Positions 36,440 through 47,649 of a stretch of DNA of 64,000 nt are shown one piece after another. Position numbers and translations under genes: made by a program. Position 1 is the stretch's first letter. Every line of letters starts with the position of its first letter. The notes beneath the pieces are model-generated. The model searched no databases, was not told where the DNA came from, and saw nothing but the letters and a program-made list of their open reading frames with translations. Origin of the DNA: Plasmopara viticola (taxonomy: Eukaryota > Oomycota > Peronosporomycetes > Peronosporales > Peronosporaceae); contig MBPM02000010.1 of assembly GCA_001695595.3 (NCBI GenBank), forward strand, positions 186,001 through 250,000, given 5' to 3'.

Positions 36440-36876
36440 AGCGGAAACCTTTTTGGTTTACTTCGACATTATTATGATCGTATGTGAGTGACGAGAGAGC
36501 ACCAGCACCTAATGCGTACGTTGGAATAGCCCTTCTTACACGTACGAAGCGCCCTTTGCTGGGTTTTTGTAACTGTTCGTCCGAGACCTTATTCAACTTT
36601 GCGGCTAGCGCAGCATCGTCCGCCGATCGCGCAATTTTATCAATTGCTGCAGCTTTTTTGTCAAGAGCGTTTTGCGCTTTGGAAAGTGCTGATGTGGCCT
36701 CGTCATCACTTTGGGCAAGTTTCGGAGTTTTTTTGGCAAAAGCAAATCTGGAAAAAGGCCCTACTTTGTTTGTTAAACGACGACTTTATTGAACATTGAT
36801 GTTAGCGCCAAGTCGCCGTAGGTATTGGCGCAAGTAGAGCTCTACACGAAGAACGAGGAAGGTTCTGAAGTTCATA
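36440..36876 (-). pseudogene. Broken RXLR-like TM effector copy G
   Basis: The minus-strand ATG (36874-36876) follows the conserved GATACGCAAACGTT string, but the signal peptide core is lost to a deletion (reads MNFRTFLVLRVELYLRQ). A TAA stop replaces the HQSRRLP codons. Downstream, in another frame, the family middle is recognisable (QSDDEATSALSKAQNALDKK, RSADDAALAAKLNKVSDEQ). The C-terminal TYALGAGALSSL block is shared with copies D and I. The upstream initiator is altered (GGTCTATTAC). It is tail-to-tail with copy F. Confidence 0.7.
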
Positions 36877-37214
36877 ACGTTTGCGTATCAGCACTAGAAC
36901 GAAAAGTTGTCTAACGGCAGGCTAATCCAAAAGTAATAGACCATTAGCAACAGCCTGCTGTAAAGTTCTGCGTTGTCAAAAAGACAGCGCGTTGTGATCT
37001 TGTACACTTTCTCCTCTTTCTAATTTGCAAATGTTGCCGTCTCTTACATCTTGCGAGTGGTGGTAGTTCCTATCCATTGGCCATTTCGTATATTTTTATT
37101 GACATACCATTACTGTTTGGCCTCCCATGAATGTGGAAGGCGTACATTTAAAAAAAATATGGCAAAGATGTGGTGCAGTCATTTACTACTTCCTTTTACT
37201 ATAACGAAAAGCAA

Positions 37215-37290
37215 CAATTCATCTGGGATTTATAATGCATAAAAATGTATAAGTTGCGATGTTGTGCATGTGTTACATCTGTAATCGAAC
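37215..37290 (+). other. Empty sites matching both SINE-like insertions
   Basis: GGGATTTATAATGCATAAAAATGTATAAG matches, in shorter pieces, the flanks of SINE copy 1, and GTGTTACATCTGTAATCGAAC matches the flanks of SINE copy 2. Neither insertion is present here, giving the ancestral state of both loci within the window. Confidence 0.65.
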
Positions 37291-37574
37291 GGAAAAGTTT
37301 TTGTAATGCAAAAGCGAGTGTCCATGAGGCAATTCGACGACACACATTTAGTAGTTCCAGAACTCGCAAGTTTTAAGATCCGACAAATTTTGTGACACTA
37401 GAGGAAGAAAAGTGGATTTTTTTCGATAGCGCAACACTCTTCACAGCCATCAGGTCAACTGATTGTTCAACTTGTAACTGCCCGCGAAGTTATTTTATAA
37501 TAAGAGGTCAAACAAAAGCTTACTCCAATATGTGGGGTAAGTCTTTTTATCCATAAAATTTGGTGCGTTCACTC

Positions 37575-37610
37575 TTTACCTGTTGCTAATGGTTCATTCC
37601 TTTTGAAGTA
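37575..37610 (+). promoter_or_regulatory. Conserved initiator-like core promoter, unit H
   Basis: GTTGCTAATGGTTCATTCC contains TTCATTCC, an exact match to the oomycete initiator consensus YTCANTYY, 45 bp before the ATG. Confidence 0.5.
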
Positions 37611-37637
37611 GAACATTCTTCAATATACCCAAACGTC

Positions 37638-38090
37638 ATGAACTTGAGGATTTTTTTCCATCTGCATGTTGTCACTTTCGTCGTGTGTAGCTCCACTTTC
37701 GCCATTGCCGACGGCGACGTGGACGTACACAAAATTGTCCATCAGAGTCGTCGTTTGCCGATTACGAATGCCTTGGGCAACGACGCTGTTAAAGGAATCT
37801 CAAAAGCTGTCCGAAGTAGTGACGAGACCACGTCAGCCGTACCCAAAGCTCTGAAGGCTCTTGATGACAAAGCTGCAGCGACCGCCACAACGATGAGAAA
37901 GGCAAACAAAGCGACGAAAAGCGCCGCAAAGAAAAAAGAGTTACAAAGCTTAAAGACGATGTTTGCGAAGTCGCCACCAAAAAAGACAAGTATGGTTGTC
38001 ACGGCTATAGTGTGGATTGGACTAACTATCTTCAGTGCGGTCTTTTTAATCGTTGTTCTTCCGCGCTTATTGGAGTCCGCTAAGAAATGA
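37638..38090 (+). CDS. Secreted RXLR-like protein with C-terminal TM, copy H (group II)
   Basis: A 150-residue protein. The signal peptide is 1-24, then DGDVDVHKIV and HQSRRLP (RRLP 38-41). After this the group II sequence ITNALGNDAVKGISKAVRS leads to SDETT (61-65), the counterpart of GDEAT. The middle is Ala/Thr/Lys-rich (KAAATATTMRKANKATKSAA) and strongly basic. A membrane segment (about 118-141) ends RLLESAKK. Copies E and J share this group's sequence between RRLP and the membrane segment, whereas A, C, F and K share the other. The start is supported by the signal peptide and conserved leader. Confidence 0.75.
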   Translation: MNLRIFFHLHVVTFVVCSSTFAIADGDVDVHKIVHQSRRLPITNALGNDAVKGISKAVRSSDETTSAVPKALKALDDKAAATATTMRKANKATKSAAKKKELQSLKTMFAKSPPKKTSMVVTAIVWIGLTIFSAVFLIVVLPRLLESAKK

Positions 38091-38239
38091 AGTTTTGTTG
38101 TGATGACTTCGACTGTGAAAACGGCAGAAATATATTGATCGCGAGCTCAACGCACTCTTTTACGTCTCGTGCCGCGTCTTAAATTCGACCCAGCTCGACT
38201 CGTTCAACGCCTTATTTTCAAGACTGCCTTTTTTGTGAT

Positions 38240-38720
38240 CAACCGACTTGGACTTGGACTTCGACCTCGACTTCGTGACATTGAGCGCTGCATTAGTGTC
38301 GAATCCCAGCATTACAAAATAGCTTGATTTCTTAAAATGGATCCCCTTCGCTATATTGTAAATATCATTTTTGATGCAAGTCATCTACTTCTCTGCTTAC
38401 GAACAGGTCGTGTCAACAGACTCACCAATTACGCGCACTGTGCATGTGCAGCAGAAGGACATTCGAGTTCAGTCGGCACTGCGCAACCAGGCGACAGATT
38501 GAGACGAAAAATAGTCTTGAATCTTCTTTGATATCGTGTGATTCATTCGTCTAGTCTTGCCACAATTCTCTCTTTTGGCAAATTGTAAGCATAATTATGC
38601 TACCAGGAGAGTTTTTCTACAAGGACGCAATGTCGCTACGCAGCTTTTTACAAAAATTAGACTAGTTGGCATGGCAATCGTCCTCAATACACTACATCTG
38701 TCAGACTGGACGGCATCTCA
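38240..38720 (+). repeat. Unit H 3' flank block
   Basis: Carries the CGACTT-type tract (38243-38276), a CGCACTGTGCATGTGCAGCAG string, CTTGCCACAA, and GGCATGGCAATCGTCCTCAA. This matches 1380-1720 and 7310-7590. Confidence 0.55.
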
Positions 38721-38929
38721 TCGTCCTGACATAAATGTCGAATATAGCGCTGACGGTGCCGTCAGACAATGCTCCATCAATTTGAATTCCAGCTGAGAAC
38801 TAGTATGTGTTTTATTTATAAGCACATGTTGTCGCGCTAAGGAAGACAAGAATTCACTCACATATACAAAGTAATTATTTCCATGCAAATTTACTGGTCA
38901 TGCATGATTTTCGTTCTTTACTAACGCGG

Positions 38930-39640
38930 ACACTAGAAATTTACGCAAGCAGACATTGAAGTGTCTATATGGGGCCATTGGTGTCGATGCCTGTATCGAT
39001 GGATAACGCGTCGAGAGAGAGCGAAGCTAGTGGAATTGAACAAAGAGTATGTGCATACCTGGGATGGTCACAATGTCTCGGCAACACTGACGGATGCTTT
39101 TACGAAGACCTCGGTGCAATTCCCTGTTCACAGCAAAATCAAAGCACGGTCCGAGTCTTTTAATCGTAAATTAGCGCCAAGCTACCATAACGAGGATCGT
39201 TGGCTGATCACCAGCTGAGACGTGATGATGTTAAGTCCGCTACGAAGCGCCAATTACATCGCTACTGATTGCCAGCACCTCATGAAGATTTAGCTTTCGC
39301 AATTTATCCTATCGTGCTTAATTTAGTGGCATCAAAAGGTCGTCTGAACAGATGAGAATGAAAGCGTACATTGGCGACTAAAACTTCCAGTGCACCGACG
39401 AAATCCCGTGAGCCAGCAAAAGACAATGGAGCGCTGTTTTCGTCACTTATAATAACCTTTGCACAGACCAAGCAATGCGCAGATCGAAGAATTGCTGCAA
39501 AAAAATTAAGATCGTTGATTTTTTAACACTAGGCTTCGGTGAAGTCTGCACAATAACTTGATCTAGTACGTTAGGCAACATACTTAGCTTGAAATGAAGT
39601 CATTCGACCTGAGGGGGATACAGGGACGAAGCTTTTTTAG
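38930..39640 (+). repeat. Repeat block, continuous copy (unidentified relic)
   Basis: The first 100 bp match 57085-57180 and the rest matches 60540-61230, so the block is continuous here but split by 3.3 kb near the window end. Open stretches occur in two frames (38961-39218 and 38969-39163). The best shared peptide is YVHTWDGHNV...LTDAF-KT, then PSYHNEDRWL. I do not recognise the protein. A COMM-domain-like string VHWRLKL near 39380 is too weak to name. Confidence 0.5.
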
Positions 39641-41755
39641 TTTTATTTGAGCAGCGTACTCTACTAACACAATTTAGGATTAAATGTGATTCCACATTTT
39701 GACGTAAAAGCTGCAAATTTTAAATCGTACTTGTACATATCACGCCATGTATGGCGATTTAACATTTCCTACCCAAAAGTATATCGTTGTAGGCTACAGA
39801 GTTGCGAAAGAATAAACGATAGAAAAGGGTTTAAGGCAAGATTGATTTTGCACTTAAAAAACTTAGGGCATGTGTTGAAGTTTTACACAAAGAGCCAATA
39901 AGCTGAAAGTGTAATCGCTACCCAACCGAACAAGAGCTTTGCAGTTTGGATGATGCCAGGCGTGTCGTGCACGACAGGAATGTACCTTAGGAAACAGTGA
40001 AAATCAGCTCTCTTATACGCTAGGACACATTTGGAGTCTTTGTGACAGGTATATATTATCAACAACGCAGGGGTCTGTTCGCCCACGAGAAGCATATCAT
40101 TAACGGGTTAAGCATGCTTTGCCACATAAAGCTATCACAATTTTTTATAATCTACGACCAATTCACTACCTTCATGGTCATCTTGCATTAGAGCACTGCT
40201 GATCGCAGAAATTGCCAGGTTCGCAAACTGCGTGAAAATGTATTAATTGGTCGATATGTGCTTAACTCTTGGTCAGAGTTTTCAAAAAAAAAAATTTCTA
40301 GAAGTCTCTGAATTTGTCAGCACACTGCCCCGCACGGCGGGAGACCATGCTCAGCCGGTTTGATAGCCACTGTCAATTAAGACATAATGCACCTGCCCGA
40401 ACACGTCTTAAGTACTTCGACACTTGAACCCAGAACTGGCGCGTTGATGTTCTCATATGCCGGAATTTCAACTTTTTTCGGATAAATCAAAAGCTCTAAA
40501 ATCTGGATTTATCATGAAAGTATGTAACGGCCTTTTTGTAAAAAACACGAACACGGCATTTGCATTAGTGTCGCGCAGACAGAATTCGAGCCAGGCGATT
40601 GGCATAAGAGACAAGTCATAAGGTTCTACAGACATATACAAAGGAGTCACCGAGGCCTATCACCAACAAACCGTCAAAAAAATTAATACTGATGAATTTG
40701 TTACTAATTTTCGCTACAGCTGCCAGGACGTTCCGATTGCGTTTCCTACTTTATGTTAACATGGGTTTCTTGAGCACTCCTGCTTGCCTTAAGAAAGGAG
40801 GACTGAGAGCGCTCAACTTGGTGCTTGATTAGGAGTGGTTGTCATAGAAGCATGGTGTTGCTTTTAGGAAAGAATTCGACATCAGAAAGCTATCACTCCA
40901 CGCGGCAATTCGTCACGTTTTCGCGGCAAAAGTATGCAATCGGGCATAAGCCACGCGCAAGTTTGGCCGGACCCTGCATATCTAGCGTCAAGCAGCGGAG
41001 CTCATCGTACCCTCGAAAGGCATCAACCTGCTTCGAAATTGGCTCTCAATCAGGCAAACAGCGTACCTGAGAGTATTTGGAGGCCTACGACGCCTTCATG
41101 AAGTGGCCTATGCGTAAAAAATCGCGAAGGCTTTTTGAGCCTTGGTAAACTGCGCGTGCTAGAAAGACAGACTTTGAGCGCATTTTTTTCTTAGCAGCTC
41201 AAACGCGAGCAGCAAGTTGGCCTCATCACTAGAAGCCAGCCTCGAATTTGTCAGGGGTCGACATCTTGCCTTTCCCGTTTGTTAAAGTGTAAATGAGAGC
41301 GCGCAAACTTAATAAACAGCTGCTTAGCTTCATTCGCGATATTCACCTTTTTGAACCAAGGGTTTACTTTACGGCAACATTCAACGTGTACGTTTGACTC
41401 GGCCATCCGACTGTACGTTGCCTCGTTTTGAGTTTAAATTTTTTATATGTGAGAGTCGGCACTGACTGACATGGGTCAGCAAGCATATGAGCCCATGTTC
41501 TTAAGCGGCCAGACATTGCTAATCTTTTGATTTTGTAGTCAGCAACCTTAAGCACCGGACTCTAGCAAGACACGTCTCCACTCGATAGACGACTGGTAAT
41601 GAAAACTAACATGCTAAAGGTATTCGGTGTCGAATTCTCAGCCGTGTCCATGGGTAAAATGGACTTGCGGAGTCTATTGGCTTGGACCGAGACCCTGCAT
41701 CACAGAGAGAGTGTTCTCACGAACACAGAATACAACATTTAAGATGGTTTGGTTT
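39641..41755 (+). other. No recognisable gene; target of copia insertion
   Basis: Only short ORFs (60-81 codons) on both strands, none with a motif I recognise and none supported by a second copy in the window. The copia element at 41756 is inserted in this sequence and it resumes at 46168. Confidence 0.35.
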
Positions 41756-41901
41756 TGTTGAGAAGAAAGTAAAAACCGAAGTGAATATATTTGTCCTGAC
41801 CAATGAACAGCTACCATATGTAATTACTAATTGTGACGTACTTGTAATTACTGTGAAGCCATCCACCTGTTCAACATGCATTCAGCGGTGTAATATTAAC
41901 A
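41756..41901 (-). repeat. 3' LTR of copia element
   Basis: 146 bp, TG...CA ends, nearly identical to 46023-46167. By the coding direction this is the 3' LTR. Confidence 0.9.
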
Positions 41902-41914
41902 CTCCCACTCACCG

Positions 41915-42616
41915 CTAATGCTGTGTGTCCTTTGTTGCTGACTTGGTCTTGATTCCGGTGGCTTCGCGCAGATACTTAAGCATCTTGGTCCCAACTGCCT
42001 TCGTCAGCATATCTGCAAGCTGACTCTTCGTGTCGATATATTCGATCTTCAACAGTCCTACTTGCACGTTCTCACGAATAAAGCGGTGCTTGATGTCCAC
42101 ATGCTTCGTCCTAGCATGGTATCTGGCGTTATTGGCTAACGCAATCGCACCCTGGTTGTCTTCCCGAACCCGTGTGCCTTCAACTTGCTCGTGACCCATG
42201 TCCTTAAGCATTGCCCGCGTCCAAAGAACTTCTTGTGTGCATAAGCTGAGAGCCATATACTCAGCTTCCGCTGAGCTCAGTGCAAGTGTCCGCTGGTACT
42301 TCGACTCAAATACCACTGGTGCGCTTGCAATCATGACCATAATTCCCGAGACCGAGCGTCTGTCATCCGTGTTGCTGCCCCAATCTGCATCCGAATATGC
42401 CTTGACCGTAACGCTTCCAGTTCCTCGGTAGACGATACCGATTTGACGCGTAGTCTTCAGATATCGTACTACTCGAATTGCTGCGCTCCAATGTTGTAGT
42501 CCTGGGTTCTCCAGAAAACGTGATAGCTGCGTCACCACGTAAGCAATATCAGGCCGAGTGCATGTGGTTATGTACAGCAAGCATCCAATTAAAGAGCGAT
42601 AAGGCTTTGATCGCAT
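41915..42616 (-). pseudogene. copia pol: end of RT and RNase H
   Basis: A 233-codon frame. It begins in the RT C-terminal region (SLIGCLLYITTCTRPDIAY, the family's GSLMYLxxxTRPDI block) and continues with RNase H: AYSDADWGSNTDDRRSVSG, then ALSSAEAEYMAL, then EDNQGAIALANN and HARTKHVDIKHRFI. Catalytic Asp and Glu positions are present. It ends at TAG/TAA just before the polypurine tract. It is separated from the RT frame (42629-43222) by a frameshift near 42620, hence called broken. It would normally be part of one Gag-Pol polyprotein. Confidence 0.85.
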
Positions 42617-42628
42617 TGTCGACCGTCC

Positions 42629-43222
42629 CTATTCCGTTGTGGGTGACTGCTTTGACGACAGCTTCAATCCTGATACGCAAGGGTTTTTAACACTTTTGGC
42701 ATCTTCTTGACCGAATCGCTTGACCACGTCATCGATGTAGCGAGTCTGTTTGATCATCAATATTCCAGCTGACCTGTCGTGATCAATTTCCATACCCAAA
42801 ATAAATTCCGCCTGACCAAGCTCCTTCATCTTGAAAGCATTCTTGAGTACTTCCTTTACTTGATTTAATTCTTTGCTGCTTCTTGCTGCGATAATCATGT
42901 CATCCACATATAGTCCGACGTAAGCAAAACCTTCTTCAGTTCTCTTGACATAAACACATTGGTCTGCTCCGCAACTCTTAAAGCCATTCCTGACGAAGCC
43001 ACGATGTATTGTCTTGTTCCAGGCACTCGCTGCTTGCTTAAGTCCGTAAATAGCCTTGTTTAGTTGACATATGTATCCTTGAGCATTGTCGACACCAAGT
43101 GGAACTTCCATGAAAACGTTGTCCGTCGACACGCTATTAAGAAAAGCCGTGTCGACGTCCAGCTGTTCCATTTGATAGCCACATTCAACACATACCGCGA
43201 GAATTATTCGGATCGAATTCAT
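42629..43222 (-). pseudogene. copia pol: reverse transcriptase core
   Basis: A 197-codon frame with the diagnostic copia RT blocks: QLDVDTAFLNSVSTDNVFME, NKAIYGLKQAASAWN, the catalytic YVDDMI, and ILGMEIDHDR. It is interrupted from the preceding frame by a frameshift near 43220 and from the following one near 42620. The catalytic residues are intact, which indicates recent decay. Confidence 0.88.
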
Positions 43223-43818
43223 GTTGGCAACCGGGGATATGTCTCGAAAAAGTCAACGGCATACTTCTGCTTGAAGCCTTTCGCGACTAGTCGTGCCTTG
43301 CATCGCACGATAGCGCCATTCTGATCACGCTTTTTGGCAAATACCCATCGTGATCCAATTGTGCGTCCAATCTCCCCTCGTGGCTGCAATGTCCACGTTT
43401 CATTCTCTTCGTGAGAGCGAAGCTCAGCATCCATTGCTGCACGCCATTTCATTGCATCGTCGCTTGCCATTGCTTGAGTATAAGTAGTCGGTGAGTCCAT
43501 ATCATCGTCAAAATTCACAGCGTAGGCAAGAAAGGCTTCCGCAATTTGTCCATCTTCGTCAATCCTAGCACGCTTTGGAGTCGGTGGGCCCTCACTTCCT
43601 TCTGTTGACTGTCCACCATCGGAACCGATTCTTAGCATTAGCACTGGCTCACGTCTTATTCGTGTTCGCCCCACTTCAGGCCGAAACACCAAACGATCTT
43701 CTTGTTGCACTTGGGAAGGTTGATGATACTCCGTTAGCTCAAGCCCGTTTCGTACAGGGCTCTCAAAAGGCATTAGCCGCTGTACAACGGCGCTTGGCGT
43801 ACGATTTACATCCTCCAT
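43219..43818 (-). pseudogene. copia pol: integrase-RT linker and RT N-terminus
   Basis: A 199-codon frame. The first half is the poorly conserved linker. The second half is the RT start: MKWRAAMDAELRSHEENETW, then GSRWVFAKKRD, then KARLVAKGFKQKYAVDF. It stops shortly after YAVDFFETY, where the next frame takes over. There is also a break between 43818 and the integrase frame ending at 43922. Confidence 0.85.
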
Positions 43819-43921
43819 ATCGACATCCGATTGTCTCTTCGACAGCTCCTATGGGATCGTCCGGAACTGACTGTCGATCCACTTGATGCTGAACATTGAC
43901 TCCATCACCATCCTTAACTAC

Positions 43922-45484
43922 TTAAACAATTGTTTTCCGCTTAAGCTTTTGCGTGTCGTAGATGCCGCCCACCTCACGCTCATCCAACTTTACAGAGCGG
44001 GTCACTTTAATCTTGGTATTCTCCAAGTCAAACACGCGATAGCCCTTGACATTCTCTGCATAGCCAAGAAACATACACTTGAAACTCTTGGGTTCCAATT
44101 TGGTCCGTTTCACATCATCAATATGAGCGTAGCCTTGCGAACCAAATATGCGCAGGTGATCTATTCGAAGCTTCATTTTGAAAAGTAGCTCATACGGCGT
44201 GGTGTCAGGATGGACCGTATTGCTGGAGCGATTAATTAAATAAATCGCTGTATTAACCGCTTCCGCCCACCATTTCGTCGAAACGCTCTTGTAGTGTAAC
44301 ATGCTGCGGGCTTTCTCCATAATTGTCCTGTTCATACGCTCCGCTACTCCGTTCTGCTGCGGGCTGTATGGGACGGAGCGCTGGTGTACAATGCCGTTCT
44401 CTTTACATATTCCTGCCATTTTCTTGTTTACGAACTCGGTTCCGTTGTCGGATCGCAAACATTTCAGTCGTGCACCCCACTGGTTTTCGTATAATGTCAG
44501 AAACTCCTTGAATTTGCCAGCCACTTCACTCTTGCTCTTGAACAGAAAAAATGCAACATATCGTGAAAAGTCATCCACAAACGTGAGATAGTTCGCATTG
44601 GCCCCATGACATCTGTGTGAACACGCTCCAACACACGTGTCGTCTTTGTCATTGAATGAGACGGAAACACCGTGATCGTCTGCTTGCCCTTCAAACACCC
44701 GGCACACAATATTTCCACTTTGCTTGATAATTGGGATACCATTAGTTAATCGCTGTGTCCTGAACAGCGCATCCTTGCTGGGGTGCCCCATGCGTGCATG
44801 CCAAAGCTCCCACTGATTGTCAGCCCCGGTATTTTCAACGAGACATGCTTCTTCTTGCTCACAGTCAAGAAAATACGACTTTCCAACTTTTACGCCCGAC
44901 GCAATCGCTTGCTTTTTGTTCCAAATGACACATGACGAACGCGAGAATTCCACACTCATGCCACGCTCTGCCAGCTTGCCAACTGACAGCAACCTTGTGT
45001 CGAGTCCGGGAATGTGCAGAACTTCAACCATGCAAATCCTCATTCCGTTCAAATCAGTCAATTTTACCGTGCCGACTCCTTCGACAAGCAACTTCTTCCC
45101 GTCTGCAATCGTAACTTCGATGCTAGCTTCTAGGCCCTTGTAATCAAACAAGTCCTTCCTGTGTGGGGTCATGTGGGAAGTTGATCCACTATCAATCAGC
45201 CATCCTGATGACTTCCTTTTACCAACAGCAAACACCGTGTCGTCGCTGTTGAATCTTTTACCGGCCGGGCAGTTTCGCTTCATGTGTCCAAACTGGTCAC
45301 AGTTGAAGCACTTGCCCTTAAATCCGCCGTTATTGCGTGGAGGACCACCCTTTCGTCCATTGTCCCGTCCACGTTCAAATCTTCTAGCATTTCCATTTCC
45401 ATTTACGCGAAACGCTTTCTCTGTAGCTTCTTTCCTCTGCAGCTTCTCCGACTCTTTGAGCAGCTTCTCCTTGACATCTATCAA
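43922..45484 (-). pseudogene. copia gag end, protease and integrase
   Basis: The longest frame, 520 codons. It starts in the Gag C-terminus with a CCHC zinc knuckle (CFNCDQFGHMKRNC) and a basic Gly/Arg/Asn-rich stretch. The protease follows with LIDSGSTSHM, then the gag-pre-integrase block WELWHARMGHPS. The integrase zinc-finger part is read out of frame by two compensating shifts (the CAGCLKGKQT block is in the frame of 44497-44742). The catalytic core has FVDDFSRY, RSDNGTEF and QQNGVAERMNR. The C-terminal part (FGSQGYAHIDD, KCMFLGY) is normal. The internal shift likely destroys the HHCC finger. Confidence 0.88.
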
Positions 45485-45980
45485 CGAAATGTCCCTTGCA
45501 TTTTCCGCAATCGACGAAAAATCAAGTCGTACTCCGAAGGTAGACTGCTGAGAAGTACCACCAGCTGGCGTGACTCATCAATTTGCTCTCCCGTAGTCTG
45601 TAGTCCCACTACTAGCTCGTCAAAAAAATCCAAATGCTCTGCCATGCTTGTTCCACTTTCCATCTTGAGCTCATGTAGACGACGAGTCGTCACAACACGA
45701 TTGTGAAGAGTCGAGCGATTGTAGAAATCGCGGAGGGTTCCCCACGCCTCCATAGCACGCGTAGCCGACCAAATCTTGGTCTGGTGCTGGATCTCAACGC
45801 CTTGAGCAATGATGCCTAGCGCCTTGGCATCATTAACCAGCCACGCCTCCGTGACGTCCTTTCTTCCTTGACGGCCATGATGTGTCCCAGGAGACCCTCT
45901 TGTGCCAAGGTCATCCTCATGTTAAACTCCCAGTGGCAATAGTTACCACTTCCTAGGAGGACTTCGGCGCGCTTGTTCAT
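45481..45980 (-). pseudogene. copia gag, frameshifted
   Basis: The minus-strand ATG at 45978-45980 opens a Gag N-terminus with NYCHWEFNMRMTLAQEGLLG, the copia UBN2-type pattern (NYxxWxxxMxxxL). A frameshift near 45865 moves the continuation (EAWLVNDAKALGIIAQGV, then the ORF at 45481-45753 with TSMAEHLDFFDELV and LLSSLPSEYD) to another frame. The latter ends four bases into the next frame, so gag and pro-pol are also out of phase there. The leader between the ATG and the 5' LTR is about 40 bp. Confidence 0.8.
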
Positions 45981-46022
45981 ATTGGGCGAGAACGTTGCTT
46001 GAGCTTGTTGCGGCTGTTAACC

Positions 46023-46167
46023 TGTTGAGAAGAAAGTAAAAACCGAAGTGAATATATTTATCCTGACCAATGAACGGCTACATATGTAATTACTAATTGT
46101 GACGTACTTGTAATTATTGTGAAGCCATCCACCTGTTCAACATGCATTCAGCGGTGTAATGTTAACA
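46023..46167 (-). repeat. 5' LTR of copia element
   Basis: 145 bp, TGTTGAG...GTTAACA, about five differences from the other LTR, including one single-base indel. Confidence 0.9.
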
Positions 46168-46900
46168 AGTTTTGAGTTGAAAATGGGGAGGCTAAGACAA
46201 TCCCAGAATCGGTAATTAAACTGAAGGCTTTTTAAGACGCTGACTGAAATATTAAGCGGGACACGCACAATTGCCTCAAAGTCGCGCTGTAACGATGGCT
46301 TCTCTCGGTCTTAAATTTGCTCATGCATGTCATAAGGAACTTTTATGGGTGGGCTTTGCGGCGCAAAGCAGATGGGTATACTACTTGCCATCATGTCTAC
46401 TCCTTTTCATCGTCAAGACTGTTATATGAGTGACAAAAAATCAATACCCGACAATGGGCGAGTCACAAAATTCCTCGCTTGGTTCATGCTAGACTGAACA
46501 GTGCAGCGAATACACGCACCCATTTCAAGAAGTTGCTTCTCATGCCTGAATGCAAATTTTAAGGTGCACTTGTTTGGTTAATGGCGACTGCAACTTCTTG
46601 ATTCGGGATTCGAATACACCGTTCCGGCTATTAGTGTGCCGAGCGTTATCCTATTGAAACAGTGATGCCGCAAGGGCTGTCAAATGCTCTGGTCACGTTT
46701 CCAATCCAAATTTAACCATTACGGGCTGATGCCTGGGCATATTTTGACGGTATACTCGTCGATAGCCGCTTTGTGGAATCAATTGCTCAATCAGACCACC
46801 TAAGACATTTTCTAGAGATCACAAGGGCGAGAGCTTTGCTGAGGATTGGCATCTTTGACTTCACCATCTTCATCCTGTTCTCAATTTTGGTGACCTCATC
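46168..46900 (+). other. No recognisable gene
   Basis: Flank of the copia insertion; it continues the sequence interrupted at 41755. Short strings are shared with the gypsy-related region at 51.1-51.6 kb (TCAATACCCGACAATGGGCGAG here, AGTACCCGGCGATCGGTGTG there), so it is probably old repeat. Confidence 0.3.
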
Positions 46901-47640
46901 AACACGAGTATCTCAGGTCATGTCTTGATCCTGAGGAGACATAAGCGCTTCTGTCATTTTTATGAGATTTTGCTGCGCTTTACTCTTATTATTGGAATTG
47001 GCTACAACATTAAGACCAGGACAATGGACGTTTGTCAGCTAGCTTACATAGACCCGGTCATCAAGACGGTCGACCAAGAGGGTATTAGATAACCCAAAGA
47101 CATTAGAGCGCAGACCAAAGAAGAGAAGGCCAAGATGGGGTCAAAGCTGTAGTAGTTGCTCCGGATGCCACATGTAATTGGTCGGCGAAAAGGCGATCTC
47201 AATTTAGTGTGGTGAAGCCAAGTGGAGATGCAACCGAACAAATTATCTGTTGCGCTGAATTATGAGTGATTTGATGTTTCTTGAAGAACAGTGATTGGCA
47301 TCCTGTATAAAGGGTCACAAGAAGTACAGTTTTTCGCGTAATTAAATGAAGCAGGAATATCAGTCGTGGCGACGGACATTCTACCAGCAAGAGATTGCTT
47401 ATGTTGTTTTGAGAAGCTGTAATTTAACGCTACAAGGTTCAAACACTGAAGCTCCAAAAATGAGTAAGTGACTGCGTCAAGGAAGTTGTGTGGATACGAC
47501 GACTGTTTGAGGAGATCAGTGTAGGGCTATTACGATTATTGAACACAAATGGATTTGGCAAGAGCGTCTAAATTTATATAATCCAAGCATGTCGATTCAC
47601 CCTATTACTTTTTTCACAAGAAGTCAAAAAGTAGACTGAC
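46900..47640 (+). mobile_element. Decayed Ty1/copia RNase H relic
   Basis: Homologous to 3690-4110 (AAAGCTGTAGTA, GTAAGCGACTGC-like string). The plus-strand peptide VSDCVKEVVWIRRLFEE near 47465-47515 is the copia RNase H block following the AEAEY motif. No complete frame remains. Confidence 0.5.
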
Positions 47641-47649
47641 AGATAATAT

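Larger units (their letters stand above)
41756..46167 (-). mobile_element. Nearly complete Ty1/copia retrotransposon
   Basis: A 4.4-kb element bounded by 145-146-bp LTRs with TGTTGAG...TTAACA ends. Domain order on the minus strand is gag, zinc knuckle, protease, integrase, reverse transcriptase, RNase H, which defines copia. A purine-rich tract (GGTGAGTGGGAG) abuts the 3' LTR at 41902-41913. Flanks are GGTTT before and AGTTT after, a 5-bp target duplication with one mismatch. The two LTRs differ at about five positions. At least four frameshifts interrupt the polyprotein, so this copy is not autonomous. Its codon content is richer in GC than its surroundings. No primer-binding site for initiator tRNA was obvious. 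Confidence 0.9.

Noticed and set aside
39360..39420. Possible COMM-domain string (VHWRLKL / VHWRLNL) in the split repeat block
   Set aside because: Too short, interrupted by stops in both copies, and no other COMM-domain feature was seen.
40468..41070. Short ORFs suggestive of a piggyBac or other transposase
   Set aside because: No catalytic motif or second copy supports this; the resemblance is not above chance.
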